From NCBI GenBank assembly GCA_029817715.1, contig JARUPY010000296.1, positions 38,593-102,592 on the forward strand: a DNA stretch of 64,000 nucleotides, read 5' to 3'. The notes under the pieces were generated by a model. It saw only the letters and a program-made list of their open reading frames with translations. It made no database searches and was not told the origin of the DNA. Shown in pieces: positions 56,942 to 64,000 of this stretch; positions within the stretch are counted from its first letter, which is position 1; each line of letters starts with the position of its first letter. The translations under genes were made by a program, and so were the position numbers. The stretch comes from Melastoma dodecandrum. Taxonomy: Eukaryota; Streptophyta; Magnoliopsida; Myrtales; Melastomataceae.

Positions 56942-57330
56942 TCAGGGCGTCGCCGTGCTGAGCGCGCCCTGGGCGGCGGTCTCCGCGGCGGCGACGCGCG
57001 CGTAGGTCGGCTCGCCGGTGAGAACACGGCGTAGCTCGCCTCGGGGACGAGCTTCAGGTCCTTCGGCTGCTCGCGGCAGCGCGCCTCTGCGCGCAGGTCG
57101 AGCGGCATCAGGTACACCCGGTCGCGCAGGCCCTGGTTGAGGCCGGTGCTGCTGAGGTGCAGGATCTCGGTGTCGACGGACACGCGCACGGCGACGTGTC
57201 TCCACTCGCCCGAGCACCCAGACGTGATCGCGGGACCAGATCCGCGCCAAGCTGAGCAGGGCGATGATGTTTGGGCGGCGCGCACGCCGTTGCGCGTCCG
57301 GACGCCGGCGAGGGTGACGGTCTGGCTCAT
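56942..57330 (-). CDS. hypothetical protein, about 128 aa, frame breaks
   Basis: MSQTVTLAGVRTRNGVRA, then SLARIWSRDHVWVLGRVET, VSVDTEILHLSSTGLNQGLR, MPLDLRAEARCREQPKDLKL and PTYARVAAAETAAQGALSTA. Beta-rich then helical. ATG 57330 after GGAGGAG; no hairpin. Unknown. Confidence 0.55.
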
Positions 57331-57382
57331 GGTGGTCTCCTCCGGGTCGCCCCGGAGGGCGAGCGTGCGACGGCGCGGCGCG

Positions 57383-57682
57383 CTAGTCGGACGCTGCTTC
57401 GTCGGCCGGCGTGCTCGCGGCTTTCAGGCTGGCCTCGAAGGCCTTCATGCCTCCGCCGCCGGGGCCGAAATGCGCCTTCAGCGCGTCCGGGCTGAGGAGC
57501 GCCCTGGCTCTCTCGATGCCCTCGGGCGTGTCAATGCGGATCGTGGCGATGGGGCCGGCCGCGAATGCGGCGCCGTCACAGGCCTTCTTGGCCTCGCCCC
57601 TCGCACTGGAGGCAGCCCTGGCCTTTGGCACCCACCGGCAGTCGACGTAGCGATGCCCGTCGAAGCGCATGGGTCTCTTCAT
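57383..57682 (-). CDS. hypothetical protein, 99 aa
   Basis: Intact. MKRPMRFDGHRYVDCRWVPK, SARGEAKKACDGAAFAAGPI, IDTPEGIERARALLSPDALK. Basic N-terminus and helical C-terminus. Follows 57721-58093 closely. Unknown. Confidence 0.65.
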   Translation of the reverse strand: MKRPMRFDGHRYVDCRWVPKARAASSARGEAKKACDGAAFAAGPIATIRIDTPEGIERARALLSPDALKAHFGPGGGGMKAFEASLKAASTPADEAASD

Positions 57683-57720
57683 CGGATCTCTCAGTGATCG
57701 GTGGTCTGGACGTCGCCGTA

Positions 57721-58093
57721 TCAGGCGGCGATCGCATCGAGGTGGCTGAGATCCTCGGCCAGGGCGCGGCCCATCTGGATCTCCAGGCCGAGCGTCTCGG
57801 CGACGGCCATGACGGCATCCGAGGATCAGCGTCTCGTTCGGGTTCCAGAACTCGAACATCTGCCAGGTCGAGACGTCGTCACGGCCGCAGTGCCCGCCCT
57901 GGTGAAACCACTTGGTCGCCTTGGGCATGTCGTAGCAGGCCTCACGGAAGCGCACGGCGAGGGCGCGGCCCGCCGGCGTCGCGGCGACGTTGAGCGCGAA
58001 CAGCCAGTTCCGGCACTTCAGCGGATCGTCGTTGTACAGGTACAGCACGTAGGGCACGGCCTGACCGTCGACGGTGAGCGTGGTCTTCTCCAC
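57721..58093 (-). CDS. hypothetical protein, about 124 aa, one frame break
   Basis: GTG 58093 after GGAGGC. TTLTVDGQAVPYVLYLYNDD, CRNWLFALNVAATPAGRALA, WFHQGGHCGRDDVSTWQMFE. A break near 57822 to MAVAETLGLEIQMGRALAED, ending LDAIAA. Several Cys/His residues; unknown. Confidence 0.6.
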
Positions 58094-58149
58094 GGGAGCC
58101 TCCAGAACTCGGGTGCGACAGCGCGCGGGGTTTCGGGTCCGGCGGGTCC

Positions 58150-58501
58150 TCAGGCCGCCTGCTGCCGGGGGCGGCGCACGAGCGCCGCGCATTCCAGGTC
58201 CTCGATCCGGGTGAGGCCGGCGACGCGAATCATTGCCGCCCGCGCTTCGTCTTCTCGGCGCTGGGCTCCGCCCGTGCTCGGGTCACGATCGACCCAGACG
58301 TTCGTGGCGACGCTCGGGCGCGACGGGCTCGCCGTAGCGGACGCCCACATGGTCGGCGTACCGGACGCGCGAGCGGCCGGGGGTGACCGTGTAGGTTCGG
58401 GCACAGCTCGCGCGGGCGCGGGCCGGGCGGTGAACACGCTGCTCGCGGCGCACCGGCGCGCGGCCCCTCGGTCGGGTGCCGAACGCGGAGGTCGCGCACA
58501 T
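58150..58501 (-). CDS. hypothetical protein, about 117 aa, one frame break
   Basis: MCATSAFGTRPRGRAPVRRE, then RTYTVTPGRSRVRYADHVGV, RYGEPVAP, a break near 58320, VATNVWVDRDPSTGGAQRRE, EARAAMIRVAGLTRIEDLEC. Basic. Overlaps the 3' end of the next gene upstream. Unknown. Confidence 0.5.
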
Positions 58502-58801
58502 CGAGAGCCTGAGCACTCGAACCCGTCGATGGCGACGAGCATATGCTTGGTGCGATCGACCACCTGGACCATGAGGCCGGTGAGGCGCTCGAAATCGTAG
58601 TAGCCGTGGGAATTCTTCGGGTGCACGGGCCGGGTGATCATCACCTCGACCTGCTCGCCGGGCTGCGGGCAATCGCCGTGCCGCCTCTCGAAGAAGCACA
58701 GCTGGTCGCCGATGAAAGGCGACGACCTCGCCCGGCTTGCGCCGGCTCGGCTGCACGGTGGCGATCAGCGGCTGGTGGGCGATGCCGTAGGTCTGAGCCA
58801 T
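58502..58801 (-). CDS. hypothetical protein, about 100 aa, one frame break
   Basis: MAQTYGIAHQPLIATVQPSR, RKPGEVV, a break near 58717 and then GDQLCFFERRHGDCPQPGEQ, VMITRPVHPKNSHGYYDFER, TGLMVQVVDRTKHMLVAIDG. Small beta-barrel-like strand pattern (PGEVV...GEQVEVMITRP...VQVVD). ATG 58801 behind the 58813 leader. Confidence 0.6.
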
Positions 58802-58812
58802 CGTCGTCTCCT

Positions 58813-58841
58813 GGGGTTATGTCGCCGGCTGGCGATCAACC
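58813..58841 (-). promoter_or_regulatory. leader hairpin of 58502-58801
   Basis: TCGCC-GGCT-GGCGA, with TTAT for TTTG upstream. Confidence 0.75.
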
Positions 58842-58913
58842 AGAGATCCTGTGTTCTCCGATTGCGCGACGATGTTGCGAACGTCGGCCCCGGGGTTTTT
58901 AACCGCCTGGATC

Positions 58914-58942
58914 GAGAAAAGGGCGGCCTGTATGGGCCGCCC
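58914..58942 (-). terminator. terminator after 58954-59210
   Basis: GGGCGGCC-TGTAT-GGGCCGCCC, U4. Confidence 0.8.
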
Positions 58943-58953
58943 GCGCAGCGATG

Positions 58954-59210
58954 TCAGGCGACGGTGTATACCGACTCGAACATGTACTCCTTGAGCATCT
59001 CCTCGAAGCTCGCGGTGCTGACGATGTTCTCCTATCGCGTTTGATCTCGCGTGAGCATCTCGCGGAATCTCGCGCATCTCGGCGAGCACGGCCTCCCGGC
59101 CGGTGCGGTGCTTCATGTTGTCCAGGGTGGTTCTCGAGCTGATTCAGCTCCTACCACAGGGCCCGCCAGAGCAGGTCGCCGCGGGTCTTGGTGAGATCGA
59201 GGGCGCTCAT
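58954..59210 (-). CDS. helical hypothetical protein, about 85 aa, frame breaks
   Basis: MSALDLTKTRGDLLWRALW, then ELNQLENH, MKHRTGREAVLAEMREI and ASFEEMLKEYMFESVYTVA. At least four indels and an in-frame TAG near 59155. ATG after AGGAGAGG. Confidence 0.5.
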
Positions 59211-59219
59211 GGTGGCCTC

Positions 59220-59304
59220 TCCTGAGGGCGTATTCGGACGAAGGCGGGTCGGACGTCTTAGCGATCGCCATCGGGTATGCGGTGATCTGCCGGATCGCCG
59301 TCAT
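59220..59304 (-). CDS. possible short ORF
   Basis: MTAIRQITAYPMAIAKTSDP then PSSEYALRR, start 9 nt after GGAG; runs into the next gene unless a frame break ends it. May not be a gene. Confidence 0.25.
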
Positions 59305-59436
59305 TCATCTGGCTCCGGCGACGGTCGCGCCGCCAAGCCTGAAAATGGTAGTTTCGCCGCGCTCAGACTAAGAATCGAACCATCGGGTGAGGTCGGTCTG
59401 TGTCATGCCGGCGTCGAGCGCTTCGAGTGATCAGCG

Positions 59437-59630
59437 TCATCCCGGCATCCCGTCAGGCGACCGGTCGATCGCCAGATCGGAGGGGATGCCGGATCTTGCA
59501 GCCGCTCGATCAGCGCTTTCCATATGATCGGCACGAGCTATGGCCAATCGGGCTTCGTCTCGCGCTTTTGCGAGATGGCTTTCGAGTGGATTTAGTGTTC
59601 CGATATAGACAGCAATGGGCTCTCCTCGAT
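59437..59630 (-). CDS. possible helical ORF without clear start
   Basis: IGTLNPLESHLAKARDEARL, AIARADHMESADRAAARSGI, ending SPDGMPG. Reads like a real helical protein, but no ATG or GTG follows the upstream stop; an indel near 59625 may hide the start. Bordered by the AT-rich patch 59640-59745. Confidence 0.35.
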
Positions 59631-59790
59631 GCTGCGTCTATGACACAAACAATTTAGAAAAAGGATACGTATTCGAAAATTATAATTACGGAATCACATC
59701 GAAATCGAGAATTTCGAAGTCGGATATCGAAAACCCGGCTTCGATGCCGACCAATGCCGTTCGAGATCGATCGCCCCCGGACTGCCCTGC

Positions 59791-59995
59791 TCAGTCGCGC
59801 GGCGGGAACACCGCCATCAGCGCGTCGTGCTGGCCTGGATGCGCCGGTCCATCTCGGCGACGAGGGGCGTCCGTGTTTCCGGTGGCCCCACCACGGCTCG
59901 TCGCCGTGGCCGACGGCCCCGGCGAGCGCGTCGAGCGCCTCCCAGGCGGCGGCCTCGGCCGGGTCCATCTACGGCCTCGGGCGGATCGCGGTCAT
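59791..59995 (-). CDS. small hypothetical protein, frame breaks
   Basis: MTAIRP, then DPAEAAAWEALDALAGAVGH, GDEPWWGHRK, LVAEMDRRIQAQHDALMAVF and PPRD. Three indels. Helical. Unknown. Confidence 0.5.
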
Positions 59996-60012
59996 GTCCG
60001 GCCATGCGCGCT

Positions 60013-60735
60013 TCACGCCTCCGCCGGTTCGGGGGCGGCGTTGAGCTTCGCACAGCAGCGTTGATCAGCAGCTTCATGAATGAACTTCACGTTCTCGAAC
60101 GGGGCGCTGAAGCGGCCGAAGTTGCGGCTGCCCGTACTTGGCGAGCGGCAGGATCTCGCGCACGGGCCTCGTCGATGTATTCGATCTGCTTGGCGTCGGG
60201 TGAACCACGCCGTGCATCGTCCAGAGGTTGTGCATCCGGTCCGCACAGCTTCACGAGCAGCGCCATCCAGGAGGTCTTGATCTCGGCGAAGTAGAAGGCC
60301 TCGTCCTTCTTGATGCCGTTCCCGGACCTTGGACAGGAGCTCGACGTTGTCTTGCGACGACCCGCGCCGAAACTGGGCGCGCAGGATGGCGTCGGTCATC
60401 GGCCAATCTGGCCCGGCCGGGAACCTTCGCCGGATCGGAATAATCCTCGACGATGTCGTGCAGGATGGTCGATGCAGATCAGGTCCTCGAGGAATCTCCT
60501 CGGGGATCGCGAGCGTGAGGACGTAGAGGGCGATCGTGACCTGGTGATCGAACTCCGGCGTCACGCCGTCCTTGCGCGTGGCCGACGTGGTAGCGCTCGG
60601 CGAGCGCCATGGCGTCGAGCGCGCGCCAGTACTTGTCGGGCGCGCAATTCCGTGCGCAGCACGAGGCGCGGCGCTTTCTTCGCGCTGGAGACGTCCGGTC
60701 CATCACCCAGCAATGGTGTTCTCGAGTTGGGTCAT
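60013..60735 (-). CDS. HD-domain hydrolase, SpoT/MESH1-like, many frame breaks
   Basis: Reading across indels: YWRALDAMALAERYHVG, HQVTIALYVLTLAIPEEI, ILHDIVEDYSDPAKVP (HD motif), MTDAILRAQFRRGSSQDNVE, LLVKLCDRMHNLWTMHG (second D, DRxHN), EYIDE and FENVKFIHEAADQRCCAKL. Order and spacing match the (p)ppGpp-hydrolase HD domain (LLHDxxED...KLADRxHN). No synthetase domain, so a small alarmone hydrolase is the best guess. Leader at 60751 is degenerate. Confidence 0.65.
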
Positions 60736-60750
60736 GGCCGGGGTCCTTTC

Positions 60751-60778
60751 GGGGGTTTTGTGTCGGCGGGCGATCACT
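60751..60778 (-). promoter_or_regulatory. degenerate leader of 60013-60735
   Basis: GGGGGTTTTGTGTCGGCGGGCGATCA keeps flanks; stem largely lost. Confidence 0.45.
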
Positions 60779-60885
60779 CGCTGTGATGGAACGGGCCGTC
60801 ACGGTTTTTCCGGCGGGCGGAGCCGGTTACGGCTCCGACCCATCGCCGGCAAGGGGTCATATGACGCGGCGCTTGCGTCCGCGGC

Positions 60886-61038
60886 TTACCGGCGTGCGCC
60901 GGGTCGCCAGCGCGGTGCGGCGAGGCGCGCGTAGACGCTCGTCAGATCTTCCTCGCCCGCGGCTGCGGCGAGCTTGAGGCCGGCGGGGGGCCGCCGCAAT
61001 CGATGCCGGTCGGGGTGGTCGCGCATCGCGGTCGTCAT
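60886..61038 (-). CDS. small basic hypothetical protein, 50 aa
   Basis: Intact. MTTAMRDHPDRHRLRRPPAG, LKLAAAAGEEDLTSVYARLA, APRWRPGARR. ATG after GGAGAC. No hairpin leader; no visible terminator. Unknown. Confidence 0.6.
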   Translation of the reverse strand: MTTAMRDHPDRHRLRRPPAGLKLAAAAGEEDLTSVYARLAAPRWRPGARR

Positions 61039-61054
61039 GGCGGGTCTCCGCAGG

Positions 61055-61353
61055 TCATGCGATTCTCGGGAATTTGGCCGTGATCCGGTCCATGCTTCGG
61101 CCTGGCCTGATCCGCGCCGCGTTTGGCGCGCACTCGGCGGTCGGGCTCAGGCGGGAGTAGCCGCGGGAGACTGCGGCTCGCCGAATTGGCGATGCACAGC
61201 CGGGAAGGCTCCAGCGCATCACCTCGTCTCTCGGAGGCGAGTGGCCGGTGCTTTTTTTTTCGGCACGGGTTCGAGGGTCGGCTGAGCAATGCCCATCCGG
61301 TCGTCGCTGGTGACACCCGTGGCGTTGTCCCAGCGCAGATTGCGCTGGACCAT
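61055..61353 (-). CDS. hypothetical protein, about 98 aa, break at a poly-A run
   Basis: MVQRNLRWDNATGVTSDDRM, GIAQPTLEPVPKKK, an A9 run near 61251 where the frame is lost, then MRWSLPGCASPIRRAAVSRG and GRSMDRITAKFPRIA. The homopolymer length is uncertain, so the C-terminal frame is too. Confidence 0.45.
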
Positions 61354-61539
61354 CACGCGCGCGGGCTGCAGCCCATCTCGGTGGCGTCACTGTGAGAGTG
61401 TCGTGCGCAGGCGTCGGGATATGCGACAACTCGGCGATGCGGATGATCCTGGCGCATGGTGGTGGATCCTGAGAGGGCGGCGCCGAGGCTCTCGGCAACC
61501 GGTCGCCCAGGTTTCGAGCTGGGGATGGCCAGCCACGAC

Positions 61540-61578
61540 GAAAGGGCTGGCCCGTTATGAGGGAGCCGCCCTTCGGGC
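61540..61578 (-). terminator. degenerate terminator after 61582-61945
   Basis: GGGCTGGCCCGTTATGAGGGAGCCGCCC resembles the common stem with several mismatches. Confidence 0.4.
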
Positions 61579-61581
61579 CGG

Positions 61582-61945
61582 TCAGGGATGCGTGGGCTCA
61601 GCCCTCTCTGTAGCGGGACGTCCTGCATCGGGGATTCCTCCGGGCTGTCGGTCACGCGTCGGGTCGATCTCGCTGAACCGGTATGTTTCGGCCGTCGAGG
61701 CGGATCGGCGTGGTAATCATCGCCTGGAGCTGGTCGCCGCTCAGAGGCTTCCCGAGACTGGGTAGCTGGCGAAGCCTTTCCCGATCACGAGATGATCGCC
61801 GAGGCTGATACCGAGCGCCGCTTGGCGATGTAGCGCCGGCGCGGCCCTCGTCCGAGCGTGCCGCGGCACGGGCTTGGCGATCCCGCCGAACTGCGCGAGG
61901 TGCTGCTGCTCAAGCCAGGCGACGGGTGGCGGCGTCGAGGTTCAT
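61582..61945 (-). CDS. hypothetical protein, about 120 aa, frame breaks
   Basis: MNLDAATRRLA, LEQQHLAQFGGIAKPVPRHA, then SLGDHLVIGKGFASYPVSG, GKPLSGDQLQAMITTPIRLD, FSEIDPTRDRQPGGIPDAGR. The start overlaps the upstream stop (ATGA). Unknown. Confidence 0.5.
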
Positions 61946-62132
61946 GCCCACATGCTTCCAGGGCGGCCTTCTTGGCGCGGGGCGCGGGCGGCGAAGACTG
62001 CCCCGACGGGCGGCGGATGCGGGCCTGGTGACGGCTGCTCGGCGGCGGCCTCGGCCGCGATCGCACGCGTCGCGGGCCGAGCGATCCGGGCGCGGAATGA
62101 GTCATGATTTCTGGCGAGCCGAAGCGAGCCAT
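61942..62132 (-). CDS. small basic KHQAR-module protein, frame breaks
   Basis: MARFGS start, then FRARIARPATRAIAAEAAAE, RHQARIRRP, VGAVFAARAPR. The AEAAAE-xxHQARI-xFAAR order matches 45050-45206 and 21725-21877. Behind the last leader hairpin of the array. Confidence 0.5.
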
Positions 62133-62145
62133 GGTGTCGTCCTTC

Positions 62146-62174
62146 GGGGTATTGTCGCCAGCTGGCGATCAACA
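62146..62174 (-). promoter_or_regulatory. leader hairpin of 61942-62132, last of the array
   Basis: TCGCC-AGCT-GGCGA with ATTG in place of TTTG. Confidence 0.7.
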
Positions 62175-63090
62175 CATCGGTCGAGGATCGAGACGGTATT
62201 GAGCGACGGGCCCGCAGGGCGTCGGGCTCTGAACGGATCCGTGGGATGTGGGCGCGGACGGGGTTCGAAGGTCCCGCACTTGTCTGAGGCCGGCAGACAG
62301 AGCGGCTGCATGGCACCTGGCCGTTTCGCCGACATCGGGTCGCGCGCCACAGCTCACCCTTGCCACGAAATCCCGCGATTCATCAAAAATTTCTCATGCG
62401 GGAAAACTTTCCGCGTTCACGGCGGGGAGGACGCATGTCCCATCTTGGTGATCAGCGAGAACGATGCCGAGAACGTGCGGATGCACGTCCCATCGTGGCC
62501 TAACCGGGTTTCGTGCTATGTAATCCGACGCCTGAGCAGGAGAACCCTCCTGTACTCAGGCGGTCCGTGTCTGCGGGTTGATCCTACAACCTGGCGCTGT
62601 GAACAGCGCCGGGATCACTGGGGGGCGTTTCAAAGCGCCAGAATCCGGCAGGCGCGCTGTCGATACACAGAGCCAGGCGCGGAACTGACGGGCTCTGCGC
62701 GCCGAGAAATCTCCCCTGGATTCGCCGCGGTGTCCGCAGACGATTTTTTTTTTTTTTTTTTAACAGCAAGGGCAGTGCGCTGCGTGATCTCGACAGTTGC
62801 GTTTTCAGTCGCTTCGTCTTCCGAGGCGAGGCGCGGTAGTACCGCGGCCCGCGCGCCGATCGTGGTGAAGAACGATGGCGTCCGTCTTTTCATGGCGCGT
62901 GAAGCGAAGATCACCGCGCTTAACGGGGGACGTGGAGTCACTGGTCCGCACACGTGCCCAACGTGGGCGCGGTCCGATTTCGGGACCTCGCGGGCGACGA
63001 GTGGGGGCGGGTGTCCTCAATGTGACAGGTCTCGCGCGACGCGCTCGGCTGGCACGTGAGTTTCGCCTGTGAGCGCGAGATCGTAGCCGC
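62175..63090. other. no convincing gene
   Basis: Long frames here are interrupted or of low coding quality. A 23-codon plus-strand ORF at 62433 (MSHLGDQRER) follows GGGGAGGAC but is too short to call. Contains the hairpin cluster at 62529-62640 and an 18-T run (62744-62761). Confidence 0.5.
62529..62640. ncRNA. candidate structured RNA or DNA: three hairpins
   Basis: Hairpin 1: CGCCTGAG + CAGGAG-AACC-CTCCTG + CTCAGGCG (62529-62562, 14 pairs with a 2-nt bulge). Hairpin 2: GGCGCTG-TGAA-CAGCGCC (62593-62610). Hairpin 3: GGCGTT-TCA-AAGCGCC type (62624-62639). Strand and function unknown. Confidence 0.4.
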
Positions 63091-63830
63091 CGGTTCATAT
63101 GGGGGAGCCGGCGCGTTCGGTGATCTCGACGCACGGCATCGATATCACACGATGGCCCTGTCCGACCGGGTCGGTTTTCGCGACCCTGCCGGTGGACCGC
63201 ACTCAACGTGCTCGCCCGGCGGGCGAAGCGGGCAGCAATCGGGCGGTGGCGCGCCGGCCAGCGCGGCTCACGCCGCAAACGCGGTGGGCGAAAGGCCAAG
63301 GTCGCCCGGATCCAGGCCAAAGCGGCGGCGGTGGTGCAGCAGTCAATTCGGCAGCACGTGACGACTCGAGGCCGCAGGTTCGCGCGGCAGTTCTCGACTC
63401 GTGGAGTACGTCGAGAATCTGGCGGTGCGTACGATGGGACGGCTTCGGGTGCGCGGGACGGTTGAGGACGCCTGGCCGGAACGTTTCGGCCAGAAGGCCC
63501 GGGACTCAACCGGTTCGAATCCCTCGTCGAACGGGTGGTGCACGGCAGCGTGACGATGCTGAGTCCCTAACAAGCTGCTTCGCCGGCTACTTGGATAGCG
63601 CGGGTGGTGAAGGACATGGGGCGGCCATACAAGCTCGCAGACCTGCCGGAAGTTCTGCGGGCAACCGCGCGCCGGAGAACCCGCGAGAGCCCAAGCGGTG
63701 TTTCCGAGGTGCGTGGCCTGCGGGCATGCCGAGAATGCGGATTACGAATGCGGCCGGGGTTCTCCTCGGCCGCTAATCGACGGCGGGGGAGCACTCCGTT
63801 GCAGGACGTGGAGGAGTAAGGGCGTCGGCC
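63090..63830 (+). pseudogene. decayed TnpB-like gene
   Basis: RRKRGGRKAKVARIQAKA resembles the TnpB basic bridge segment; YVENLAVRTMGR recalls the I-V-E-x-L strand with its catalytic Glu; CVACGHAENADYECG recalls the zinc-ribbon and final RuvC region. The pieces lie in different frames with stops between. Different copy from the 27.8-kb gene. Confidence 0.45.
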
Positions 63831-63855
63831 TCACCTGCGAAGGCGTCAACTCGAC

Positions 63856-63881
63856 GATCTCAGGGCTGTCAGCCTGAGATC
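63856..63881. repeat. perfect hairpin downstream of TnpB remnant
   Basis: GATCTCAGG-GCTGTCAG-CCTGAGATC, nine pairs. Placed where IS605-type right-end structures or the omega-RNA 3' hairpin are found. Confidence 0.5.
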
Positions 63882-64000
63882 CGAAAATCCAGCGTCGTTC
63901 ACGGCGAGAGAAGGATGTTAGAATTCAAACCGCATTCGGGATTGGGTGGCAGCGACCGAGGTGGACCGGGTACGGGGCTCCGTCGCCGGCCTGCGCGGCC

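Noticed and set aside
59640..59745. AT-rich patch as a gene or origin
   Set aside because: About 100 bp only, no ORF with a ribosome site and no iterons; could be a promoter region, but no clear -35/-10 pair is visible.
649..62174. CRISPR array from the repeated hairpin
   Set aside because: Copies are 150-1500 bp apart with genes between them, not regular 30-bp spacers, and no cas gene is present.
649..62174. Superintegron with attC sites
   Set aside because: The repeats lack the GTTRRRY/RYYYAAC cores and inverse-core layout, sit 5' of the genes beside the ribosome site, and no integron integrase is present. Only the cassette logic is similar.
9642..62300. Leader read as an in-frame N-terminal peptide (LIAxxRQTP or VDRxxATNP)
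   Set aside because: The reading frame relative to the downstream ATG changes from gene to gene, the loop varies freely, and conservation is in the stem, so it is not coding.
62744..62761. 18-T run as a terminator
   Set aside because: No stem precedes it on either strand and homopolymer lengths in this assembly are unreliable.
1..64000. Prophage or phage genome
   Set aside because: No capsid, terminase, portal, tail, lysis or integrase gene in 64 kb. A phage or satellite cannot be excluded outside the window, but nothing here supports it.

Overview
What it is. A GC-rich (roughly two-thirds G+C) stretch of an alphaproteobacterial accessory replicon or large integrated element. Codon use and the Flp-type prepilins suggest a Methylobacterium-like rhizobial-order host; that is inference, since no marker gene is present. 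I see no rRNA, tRNA, replication, partition, conjugation, tail or capsid gene. Most genes are small (40-240 codons), unrecognised and on the minus strand.

Organisation. From the left end to about 62.2 kb the minus strand repeats one plan: a GC-rich hairpin terminator with a U-tract, a short CAAA-containing box, a spacer that often holds a GATC-type hairpin, then a very regular 14-nt stem-loop (plus-strand reading TCGC-N-nnnn-N'-GCGA inside GGGGTTTG...ATCAA), a Shine-Dalgarno sequence and an ORF. I find about 60 copies of the stem-loop, all in one orientation. Its closing base pairs covary and its loop is almost always 4 nt. It is either the leader of a single gene or sits between two genes, where its TGA can be the stop codon of the upstream gene. 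This cassette-like array is the main candidate for an undescribed system. Many of the small proteins are paralogues, and several look like recombined N- and C-terminal modules.

Other genes. Eight Flp-type prepilin-like proteins with unusually long, diverse Tyr/Thr/Ser-rich C-terminal domains are interspersed: six on the plus strand (5.6, 15.2, 16.7, 38.3, 44.3 and 45.4 kb) and two on the minus strand (51.8 and 52.5 kb). None has the leader hairpin. Recognisable enzymes are few: two calcineurin-like metallophosphatases (30.2-31.0 and 34.9-35.4 kb), a Rieske-type iron-sulfur protein (55.0-55.7 kb), a SpoT/MESH1-like HD hydrolase (60.0-60.7 kb) and a TnpB nuclease (27.8-29.2 kb). The TnpB element appears to have split a small CxxCxGxG protein gene. 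Next to it lies an AT-rich islet (29.3-30.2 kb) with two foreign-looking genes. The right end (62.2-64.0 kb) departs from the cassette plan and holds three consecutive hairpins, an 18-T run and a decayed TnpB copy.

Sequence quality. About half of the genes are broken by single-base differences, usually one extra base in a short homopolymer. Removing it restores a frame that matches an intact paralogue or reaches a sensible stop. I read most of these as assembly indels rather than gene decay, and give coordinates for the whole reconstructed gene with the break noted. The region from 54.3 to 62 kb has the most breaks.
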